From positions 1 through 20,497 of the forward strand of contig DASUFK010000017.1 in NCBI GenBank assembly GCA_036274615.1: 20,497 nt of DNA, given 5' to 3'. Numbering within the stretch: the first letter of the stretch is position 1; each line of letters opens with the position of its first letter. The position numbers and the translations under genes were made by a program. This stretch comes from FEN-1219 sp036274615. GTDB lineage: Bacteria; Pseudomonadota; Gammaproteobacteria; Steroidobacterales; Rariloculaceae. Positions 15,022 to 20,497 of the stretch are shown here, in pieces. The notes beneath the pieces were generated by a model that had not been told where the DNA came from, ran no database searches, and was given only the letters and a program-made list of their open reading frames with translations.

Positions 15022-16371
15022 CTACGCTCCCGCGTCGAGCGCCGCGACCGCGTTGCGGAGCGCGAGCGCGAGGCGATCGATGTCGCGGCGCGTGTGCGCC
15101 AGCGACAGGAACGCGATCTCGAACGCCGACGGCGCGAGCGCCACGCCGGCCTGCAGCATGCCGTGGAAGACGTCAGCGTAGGTGCCCGACGCCTTCTCGT
15201 CGAGCTCCGCGGCGGAGCGCGGCGCCTGGTCCGTGAGCCAGGCGATCCAGAACATCGATCCCAGCCGGCAGAGCTTGGTTTTCACGGGCGCTTCCTCGAG
15301 CGCGCCGGTGACCGCCTGCTCGAGGTACTCGCCGAGCGTCTCGAGCCGTTTCCAACCGTCCTCCTTCTGAAGGATACGCAGCGTGGTGAGCCCCGCGGTC
15401 ATCGCCACCGGGTTGCCCGACAGCGTGCCCGCCTGGTACACGCCGCCCTCGGGCGACAGCTCGCGCATCACGTCGCGCTTGCCCGCGAACCCGCCCACGG
15501 GCATGCCGCCGCCGATCACCTTGCCGAACGTGGCGAGGTCCGGCGTGATGCCGTAGTGCGCCGCCGCGCCGCCCGCGCCGAGCCGGAAGCCCGTGATGAC
15601 CTCATCGAAGACCAGGAGCGCGCCGTGCTTGGTGCAGAGCGAGCGCAGCGTCTTCAGGAATACCGGCCGCTGGAGCAGCAGGCCGTTGTTCGCGGGGACG
15701 GGCTCGATGATCACGGCCGCGATGCGGTTGCCCTCGGCCGCGAAGAGCCGCTCGGCCGCAGCCTCGTCGTCGAGCGGCAGCACGCGCGTGAGCGCGGCGA
15801 GCTCGTTGGGCACGCCCTTCGACGACGGCTGGCCGAACGTGGCGAGCCCGGAGCCGGCCGCCACCAGCAGATAGTCCACGTGGCCGTGATAGCAGCCGGC
15901 GAACTTCACGACGAGATCGCGGCCGGTGACGCCGCGCGCGAGCCGCACCGCGCTCATCACGGCTTCGGTGCCGGACGACACGAACCGCACCTGCTCGATG
16001 CCGGGATACGCCGCCACCACTTCCTCGGCGAGCTCGATCTCCGGAGTGCACGGCGCGCCGTACGACGTGCCGCGGCGGCACGCGGCCTCGACGGCCGCGA
16101 CGATCTTGGGATGCGCGTGACCCATGATCAGCGGGCCCCACGAGCCCACGAAGTCGAGATACTCGCGGCCGTCGACGTCGACGATGGTGGCCGCCTGCGC
16201 GGAGCGAATCACGAGCGGCGTGCCGCCCACGCCGCCGAACGCGCGCACCGGCGAGTTCACGCCGCCCGGCGTGACCTTCTTCGCGCGCTCGAACCACGCG
16301 TCGCTCTGCTGGCGCTTGCCCTTGGCGGCCCTGGCGGCTTCGGCGTCCATGCCTCGCTTCGATGGTGTCAC
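15022..16371 (-). CDS. hemL: Glutamate-1-semialdehyde 2,1-aminomutase
   Basis: 449 residues, class III PLP aminotransferase fold. HemL turns glutamate-1-semialdehyde, the HemA product, into 5-aminolevulinate. Signatures: KVTPGGVNSPVRAF at 32-45, the GSWGPLIMGHAHP segment, VSSGTEAVMSA with PLP-phosphate contacts, CYHGHVDYLL, Asp256 in VFDEVITGFR and the PLP-binding Lys284 in TFGKVIGGGMPVGGF. I chose the GTG at 16371 because it overlaps the hemB stop as GTGA, matching other junctions of the operon; a TTG two codons earlier and an ATG at 16350 are alternatives that change only the non-conserved N-terminus. A 23-base gap to the following sensor kinase makes this one of the few junctions without overlap. 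With HemA, it defines the C5 route to aminolevulinate. Confidence 0.96.
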   Translation of the reverse strand: MTPSKRGMDAEAARAAKGKRQQSDAWFERAKKVTPGGVNSPVRAFGGVGGTPLVIRSAQAATIVDVDGREYLDFVGSWGPLIMGHAHPKIVAAVEAACRRGTSYGAPCTPEIELAEEVVAAYPGIEQVRFVSSGTEAVMSAVRLARGVTGRDLVVKFAGCYHGHVDYLLVAAGSGLATFGQPSSKGVPNELAALTRVLPLDDEAAAERLFAAEGNRIAAVIIEPVPANNGLLLQRPVFLKTLRSLCTKHGALLVFDEVITGFRLGAGGAAAHYGITPDLATFGKVIGGGMPVGGFAGKRDVMRELSPEGGVYQAGTLSGNPVAMTAGLTTLRILQKEDGWKRLETLGEYLEQAVTGALEEAPVKTKLCRLGSMFWIAWLTDQAPRSAAELDEKASGTYADVFHGMLQAGVALAPSAFEIAFLSLAHTRRDIDRLALALRNAVAALDAGA

Positions 16372-17444
16372 AGCCAATGTCCTCTCAATGCGTCGCGCGC
16401 GTGATAGGTGATGATCTGGTCCGCGCCGGCGCGCCGGATCGCGAGCAGATTCTCGCGCACCACCGCGGGCTCATCGAGCCAGCCGTTCGCCGCGGCCGCC
16501 TTCACGGCCGAATACTCGCCCGACACGTTGTACGCCGACAGCGGCAGCTGCGTGGCCTCGCGCACCGCGCGGATCACGTCGAGATAGGGCAGCGCGGGCT
16601 TCACCATGAGCCAGTCGGCGCCTTCCTGCACGTCGAGCAGCGCTTCGCGCACGGCCTCGCGCGGGTTGCGGCAGTCCATCTGGTAGCTGTGCCGGTCGCC
16701 GCTCGCCGGGCGCGAGTCGGCGGCCTCGCGGAACGGGCCATAGTAAGCGGAGGCGAACTTCACGGCGTACGACAAGAGTCCGGTGTCCTCGAAGCCGGTG
16801 GCGTCGAGCGCGTCGCGGATCGCGGCCACGCGGCCGTCCATCATGTCGGACGGCGCCACCACGTCGGCGCCGGCGCGCGCGTGGCTCAGCGCCATCTCCA
16901 CGAGCGGCTCGAGCGACTCGTCGTTGACCACGCGGCCGCGCTCGTCGAGCACGCCGCAGTGGCCGTGGTCGGTGTAGGCGCAGAGACACACGTCGGTGAT
17001 CACAACGAGCGCGTCGCCGAACTCGCGCTTGAGCCGCTCGCACGACTGCTGCACGGCGCCGTTCGCGGCGGCCGCGGCGCGGCCGTCGGGCGTCTTGCCG
17101 CCGTGCTCGGGATGACCGAACAAGAGCACCGCGCGGATGCCGAGCTCGAGGTCGGCGCCCGCTTGCTTCACGACGTCCTCGATGCCCATCTGCGCGATGC
17201 CCGGCATCGCCGCGATCGGCTGGTTCGCGCGCCGCTCGGGCACCACGAAGTGCGGCATGATCAGGTGCTGCGCGCTCACCGTGGTCTCGGCCACGAGGTT
17301 GCGCAGCGTCTTCGTGCGCCGCAGGCGCCGCGGCCGCTCGCGGCCCGGCTTCGTGACGTGTCTGACACCTTGGGTGTCTGACACCGCATTGGTTTCGTGT
17401 CTGACACCGAAGGTGTCTGACACCGGGCTGCTCATCTTCTTCAT
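16368..17444 (-). CDS. hemB: Delta-aminolevulinic acid dehydratase (porphobilinogen synthase) with repeat-derived N-terminus
   Basis: 358 residues against about 325 for enteric HemB. HemB condenses two aminolevulinates to porphobilinogen. Zinc ligands Cys153, Cys155 and Cys163 are in DVCLCAYTDHGHC; the Schiff-base lysines are Lys229 (SYAVKFASAYYGPFR) and Lys282 (MVKPALPYLD). Family-like sequence begins at about residue 37 (RPRRLRR). The first 30 or so residues are encoded by the repeat at 17358-17424 and contain VSDTFGVRH and VSDTQGVRH. No ATG lies between the repeat and the conserved part (next Met is residue 63), so translation must start upstream of or in the repeat: ATG 17444 overlaps the hemD stop as ATGA and is preferred, with an upstream ATG at 17453 and a GTG at V21 as alternatives. 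The extension should not reach the active site but may alter octamer assembly, to which HemB N-termini contribute. Confidence 0.95.
   Translation of the reverse strand: MKKMSSPVSDTFGVRHETNAVSDTQGVRHVTKPGRERPRRLRRTKTLRNLVAETTVSAQHLIMPHFVVPERRANQPIAAMPGIAQMGIEDVVKQAGADLELGIRAVLLFGHPEHGGKTPDGRAAAAANGAVQQSCERLKREFGDALVVITDVCLCAYTDHGHCGVLDERGRVVNDESLEPLVEMALSHARAGADVVAPSDMMDGRVAAIRDALDATGFEDTGLLSYAVKFASAYYGPFREAADSRPASGDRHSYQMDCRNPREAVREALLDVQEGADWLMVKPALPYLDVIRAVREATQLPLSAYNVSGEYSAVKAAAANGWLDEPAVVRENLLAIRRAGADQIITYHARDALRGHWL
17358..17424. repeat. Four copies of the near-palindrome GTGTCTGACACC, within the hemB coding start
   Basis: Exact 12-base copies at 17358-17369, 17374-17385, 17397-17408 and 17413-17424. 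Each contains GTGTC-T-GACAC. They form two similar units of 28 and 28 bases, each two copies with a 4- or 3-base centre, separated by 11 bases; each unit can fold as a hairpin. This is a different family from R1-R3 and also recalls REP-like elements spread by RAYT transposases. The array is free of stop codons in the hemB frame. Confidence 0.92.
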
Positions 17445-18250
17445 CGGGCGCACTGCATCGCCTCCAGCAATCCTTCCAAGCTCGGCTCGCGCGCCTCGGC
17501 CGTCACGGCGAGGCCCTCGGCGCGCGCCGCGGCCGTGGTCGACGGCCCGATCGTGTAGATCGCGGCCGGCGCGTCCACCTGCACCTGATGCACGAAACCG
17601 GTCACCGCCGACGGGCTCGCGAGCAGCACATTATCCGCGCCGAGCGACGACAGCGCTCGCTTGCGCGCGGCCGGCTCCGCCGGGATCGTGCGATAGACGT
17701 CGAGCCGTGTGCAGCGCGCGTGCGCCGATTCGAGCGCACGCTCGAGCGCGGTGCCCGCGTTCGCGGCCACCGCGAGCACCACGTGCGACGACGACGGCGC
17801 CATGCAGAGCGCGCTGCTCGCGCCGAGCTCGCGGGCCGTGGCGTCGAGCTCCGCCTGGAGCGCCGCGGCGAGCAGCGCGCCGAGCTCCGCCCCGGTGCCC
17901 GTGCCAACGAGGTCCGCGCGGCCGAAGTGCGCGCGGGCGGCTTGGGCCGTGGCCGCGCCGACGACCGCGACCTTGGTGCGCTGCGGCAGCGCCGGTCGCG
18001 GGCCGCCGCGCAGCGACGCGAGCGCTTCCACGCCGCGCCGCGAAGTGAGCACGAGCCAGTCGGCGCCGGCGAGCGCGTCGGCGACCGCCGCGCGCAGCTC
18101 TGGGCCGTCGAGCGGCTCGCAGCGGATGCACGGCAGCAGCACCGGCTCGCCGCCGTAGCGCGCGATGCGCTCGGCCCAGTCCGTGCTGTCGTCCTCGCCG
18201 CGGGTGATCAGCACCCGGCGGCCGGCGAGCGGTGCGGCGGCCGCCGTCAC
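17441..18250 (-). CDS. hemD: Uroporphyrinogen-III synthase
   Basis: 269 residues from a GTG overlapping the hemC stop as GTGA. HemD cyclises hydroxymethylbilane, with inversion of ring D, to uroporphyrinogen III. The family is weakly conserved; recognisable points are the N-terminal GRRVLITRGEDDS, the LVLTSRRGVEAL segment, KVAVVGAATAQAARA in the first domain, LLASPSAVTGF, and the C-terminal IYTIGPSTTAAARAEGLAV typical of HemD. Two alternating domains are consistent with its length. Position between hemC and hemB supports the call. Reading the frame upstream of this GTG would overlap hemC and gives no HemD-like sequence. Its stop overlaps the hemB start as ATGA. The product feeds both HemE and CysG. 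Confidence 0.92.
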   Translation of the reverse strand: MTAAAAPLAGRRVLITRGEDDSTDWAERIARYGGEPVLLPCIRCEPLDGPELRAAVADALAGADWLVLTSRRGVEALASLRGGPRPALPQRTKVAVVGAATAQAARAHFGRADLVGTGTGAELGALLAAALQAELDATARELGASSALCMAPSSSHVVLAVAANAGTALERALESAHARCTRLDVYRTIPAEPAARKRALSSLGADNVLLASPSAVTGFVHQVQVDAPAAIYTIGPSTTAAARAEGLAVTAEAREPSLEGLLEAMQCAR

Positions 18251-19200
18251 GGCTCTTCTCCGAGCTCGGCCTCGAGCTGCGACCACGCCGCCGCGCCGAG
18301 CGCAACCGGGTCCTTGCCGTGCACGCGCACCGCGCGCACGCGGCCGCCGCGCTCGTGCATCGCGAGCAATTCGTGCATGCCGTGCTCGTCGTGGGCGATC
18401 GTGCCCTCTTGAAGACGACAATACGAGCCGAACGCGATGTCGCAGCCGCCCTCGGCGCGCGCGAGCGCCTCGCGCTCGGCGGTCACGGCGAGCCGGCTCG
18501 GCGCGTGGTCGAGCGCGCGCAGCGCGTCGAGCATGGCGCGGTCGTCCCGCCGGCACTGCACGGCCAGCGCGCCTTGCGCCGGCGCCGGCACGAACTCCTG
18601 CGGGTCGAGCCGCAGCACGGTAATCGCGCTCGCGTCGATGCGCGTCTGCGCGCGCAGGCGCTCGAGCCCGGCGGCCGCGAGCAGGATCGCGTCGAACTCG
18701 CCTTCCTCGAGCTTGCGCAGCCGCGTAGGCACGTTGCCGCGCAGCGGCTGCACGTCGAGATCGGAACGGAAGTGCCTGAGCCAGACTCGACGGCGCGCCG
18801 ACGCAGTGCCCACGCGGGCGCCGGCGGCGAGCGGCAGCAGCCCCGCCTCGCGGCCGATGAGCGCGGAGTTGCGCACGAGCAGGAGGTCGGCCGGATCGAC
18901 GCGCGCGGGCACGGCGCCGATCGTGAGCTCGGGCGGCGATTGAGTCGGCAGATCCTTGAAGGAGTGCACGGCGAGCTCCACGCGCTTCTCGACGAGCGCC
19001 TGCTCGATCTCGCGCACGAACACGCCTTGCGGGCCGATCGCGCTGAACGGCGCCGCCTGCTCGCGGTCGCCGGCGGTCTTGATGATCGTGAGTTCGACGG
19101 CGAAGCCGAGCTGCGTAAGGCGCGCGGCCACCGTGCCCGACTGTGTGCGCGCGAGCTCTGAGCCGCGCGTGCCGAGGCGTAGGGTCTTGCGCGCGCTCAT
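18247..19200 (-). CDS. hemC: Porphobilinogen deaminase (hydroxymethylbilane synthase)
   Basis: 317 residues, the usual size. HemC polymerises four porphobilinogens on a dipyrromethane cofactor to hydroxymethylbilane. Visible: LRLGTRGSELARTQ at 7-20; IGPQGVFVREIEQAL; catalytic Asp83 in HSFKDLPT; RRRVWLRHFRSDLDVQPLRGNVPTRLRKL with the substrate-binding arginines; PAPAQGALAVQCR; and Cys253 in EGGCDIAFGSY, which carries the cofactor. The ATG at 19200 overlaps the hemA stop as ATGA, and the stop overlaps the hemD GTG. Nothing is missing or odd in this gene. Confidence 0.97.
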   Translation of the reverse strand: MSARKTLRLGTRGSELARTQSGTVAARLTQLGFAVELTIIKTAGDREQAAPFSAIGPQGVFVREIEQALVEKRVELAVHSFKDLPTQSPPELTIGAVPARVDPADLLLVRNSALIGREAGLLPLAAGARVGTASARRRVWLRHFRSDLDVQPLRGNVPTRLRKLEEGEFDAILLAAAGLERLRAQTRIDASAITVLRLDPQEFVPAPAQGALAVQCRRDDRAMLDALRALDHAPSRLAVTAEREALARAEGGCDIAFGSYCRLQEGTIAHDEHGMHELLAMHERGGRVRAVRVHGKDPVALGAAAWSQLEAELGEEP

Positions 19201-20497
19201 CCGCGCGCCTCGCCGCGAGCGGCCGCGGGCGTGCTGGCGTTGCCGTCGTTGTCGGACGCGGCCTCACGGCCATTCTCGGCGCGTGCCGGCGCGGCGGCGC
19301 GACGCAGCGCCTCGCTCAGCTCGGTGGCGAGCTCGGGCTCGAGCCCGCCCAGGAACGCGTCGATGGAGCCGTCGGGGCCGTCGTGCAAGAGGCCGCGCAG
19401 GCCGAGACACGGGATGTGCGCGAAGCGGCGCGCGAGCACCTCGGTCCACGTCTCGATCGCCGCTCGCTCCTCGTCGCCGAGCGACTTGAGCTCCTTCTTG
19501 AGGAGCCGCTGCACGCCTTCCTGCGCCGTGCGCCGATAGCGCCGCTGCAGCGCGCCGAACAGCGGGCCGTAGTAGCGCTCGGTGAACCGGTCCTGCAGCT
19601 GGTCGAGCGCGTCGTCCACCTGCTCGCGCGCGGGACCCGCCTCGAGCAGGCGGGTGGCGCGCGTCTCTTCCGCGCGGCGGTTGATCTCGTCCATGCCGAT
19701 GCGCGGAATGCCGAGCTTGGCGCACGCCGCCGGCTCCACGTCGGGGGGCACGGCCATGTCCACCACGAGCGGCGGCTCGCCCGACGGTGTTTTCGCGGCG
19801 ATCCGCTCGAGCGCCGCTTCGGCGAGCACGGCTTGGTCCGCGCCGGTGGCGGTCAACAGCGCTTCGACGGCCGCGGGCTCGCGGCGAAACGCGTCGAGCG
19901 ACTGGTGCTGCGCGCCGAAGCGCGCGGCGAGCTCGGCGGCCTTGTCCACGCTGCGATTGACGACGGTGAAGTCGAGACCGGCCTGAGCGAGCGACAGCGC
20001 CGCCCGCTCGGTCATCGGCGACACGCCCACGAGCGCCACGCGGCCGGGCGTGCGCGCGATGCGCGCGCGCAGCTCCGCCACGGCGATCTCGGCGAGCGAT
20101 ACGCGTCCCTCGCCGAGCTTGGTCTCGCCGCGCACGCGCGCCGCGATCCTGAGCGCCTCTTCGAATACCAGACCCAGGCTCGGGCCGCAGAGCCCGAGCT
20201 CGAGCGCGCGCTCTTGCGCGGCGCGCACCTGGCCCACGATCTCGGTCTCGCCCACGCAGGCCGAGTCCAGCCCGGCCGCGATCAGGAACAGGTGCTCGGC
20301 CGCGCCTTCGCCTTGCCACGCGCGCAGCCGGCGCTCGGCTTCGCCGTTCGCGGCCGCGCGGCCGGTGAGGAACGCGAACGCCTCGCGCCGCAAGTCGAGC
20401 CCCGGCGTTTGCGCGCTGCGCGCGAAGATGAGCTCCACGCGATTGCACGTCGCGAGATAGGCGAGCTCCGGCAGCGCGAGCCTGAGCGCGAGCTCGC
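19197..20497 (-). CDS. hemA: Glutamyl-tRNA reductase, divergent, 5' end outside window
   Basis: The frame runs off the right edge; about 433 codons are present and perhaps 30 N-terminal residues are missing. HemA reduces glutamyl-tRNA(Glu) to glutamate-1-semialdehyde with NADPH, the committed step. The catalytic Cys is in LATCNRVEL (codon at 20447-20445), the general-base His in AAEHLFLIAAGLDS, and GETEIVGQVRAAQ, VRGETKLGEGRVS, VVNRSVDKAAELA and LVVDMAVPPDVEP are family segments. The nucleotide-binding turn, normally GAGEM or GAGKM, reads GVSPM (20027-20013), and the C-terminal dimerisation region (FTERYYGPLFGALQRRYR, then LLHDGPDGSIDAFLGG) is atypical. A low-complexity tail of Ala, Gly, Glu and Asn ends the protein. 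Context with hemC, hemD, hemB and hemL makes HemA function very likely despite the divergence. It is the first visible gene of the operon; the promoter is not in the window. Confidence 0.9.
   Translation of the reverse strand, partial: ELALRLALPELAYLATCNRVELIFARSAQTPGLDLRREAFAFLTGRAAANGEAERRLRAWQGEGAAEHLFLIAAGLDSACVGETEIVGQVRAAQERALELGLCGPSLGLVFEEALRIAARVRGETKLGEGRVSLAEIAVAELRARIARTPGRVALVGVSPMTERAALSLAQAGLDFTVVNRSVDKAAELAARFGAQHQSLDAFRREPAAVEALLTATGADQAVLAEAALERIAAKTPSGEPPLVVDMAVPPDVEPAACAKLGIPRIGMDEINRRAEETRATRLLEAGPAREQVDDALDQLQDRFTERYYGPLFGALQRRYRRTAQEGVQRLLKKELKSLGDEERAAIETWTEVLARRFAHIPCLGLRGLLHDGPDGSIDAFLGGLEPELATELSEALRRAAAPARAENGREAASDNDGNASTPAAARGEARG

Larger units (their letters stand above)
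8895..20497 (-). other. Predicted tetrapyrrole/heme operon hemACDBL-HK-RR-hemE-chdC-cpfC-FAD oxidase
   Basis: Eleven genes on one strand. Junctions: hemA/hemC ATGA, hemC/hemD GTGA, hemD/hemB ATGA, hemB/hemL GTGA, hemL/HK 23-base gap, HK/RR ATGA, RR/hemE GTGA, hemE/chdC ATGA, chdC/cpfC 118-base gap containing repeat R3, cpfC/FAD oxidase 4-base gap. Seven 4-base overlaps imply translational coupling and a single transcript starting outside the window to the right. R3 could reduce transcription into cpfC and the oxidase. The operon covers the steps from glutamyl-tRNA to heme, apart from the uncertain identity of the oxidase. Confidence 0.8.

Noticed and set aside
17358..17424. Short CRISPR-like array
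   Set aside because: Units are 12-base palindromes with 3-11 base gaps, far too short for CRISPR spacers, and no cas gene is near.

Overview
The window is GC-rich (roughly two-thirds G+C by eye), densely coded, and mostly transcribed from the minus strand. A CysB-type LysR regulator, a fused CysG siroheme synthase and a PAPS-type CysH without iron-sulfur cysteines point to a beta- or gammaproteobacterium. Steroidobacter/Nevskia/Xanthomonas relatives are my best guess, from protein character only. No rRNA, tRNA, CRISPR array, transposase gene or prophage was seen. No gene-free stretch exceeds 300 bases; the longest (5904-6173) is the divergent cysG/cysB promoter region.

Layout. (1) 1-3399: two hybrid histidine kinases face each other, with a long inverted repeat packed between their stop codons. 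(2) 3417-8743: a sulfur-assimilation block with cysK and cysG on the minus strand, cysB divergent on the plus strand, a second long inverted repeat, a GNAT acetyltransferase and cysH. (3) 8895 to the right edge: a compact tetrapyrrole operon read right to left: hemA (cut by the edge), hemC, hemD, hemB, hemL, a sensor kinase, its OmpR-type regulator, hemE, a chlorite-dismutase-family protein (chdC), an actinobacterial-looking ferrochelatase (cpfC/hemH) and an FAD-dependent amine-oxidase-family enzyme. Seven of its ten junctions are 4-base ATGA or GTGA overlaps, which also fix most start codons.

How it works together. HemA-HemL-HemB-HemC-HemD-HemE would convert glutamyl-tRNA to coproporphyrinogen III. 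What follows matches the coproporphyrin-dependent heme route known mainly from Firmicutes and Actinobacteria: oxidation to coproporphyrin (CgoX), iron insertion (CpfC) and decarboxylation of coproheme (ChdC). ChdC and CpfC are recognisable here. The FAD enzyme, 4 bases after cpfC, is a natural candidate for the CgoX step although it looks more like a monoamine oxidase than a classical HemY/CgoX. The embedded two-component system may tune the operon or respond to its product. CysG draws uroporphyrinogen III from the same pathway to make siroheme for sulfite reductase, so the two blocks share an intermediate.

The most interesting points are the apparent coproporphyrin-dependent heme operon in a proteobacterium-like genome, its embedded signalling pair, a ChdC combining the decarboxylase tyrosine with an arginine where chlorite dismutases have one, and repeat DNA translated as the N-terminus of HemB. 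Family comparisons are from memory without alignment software.
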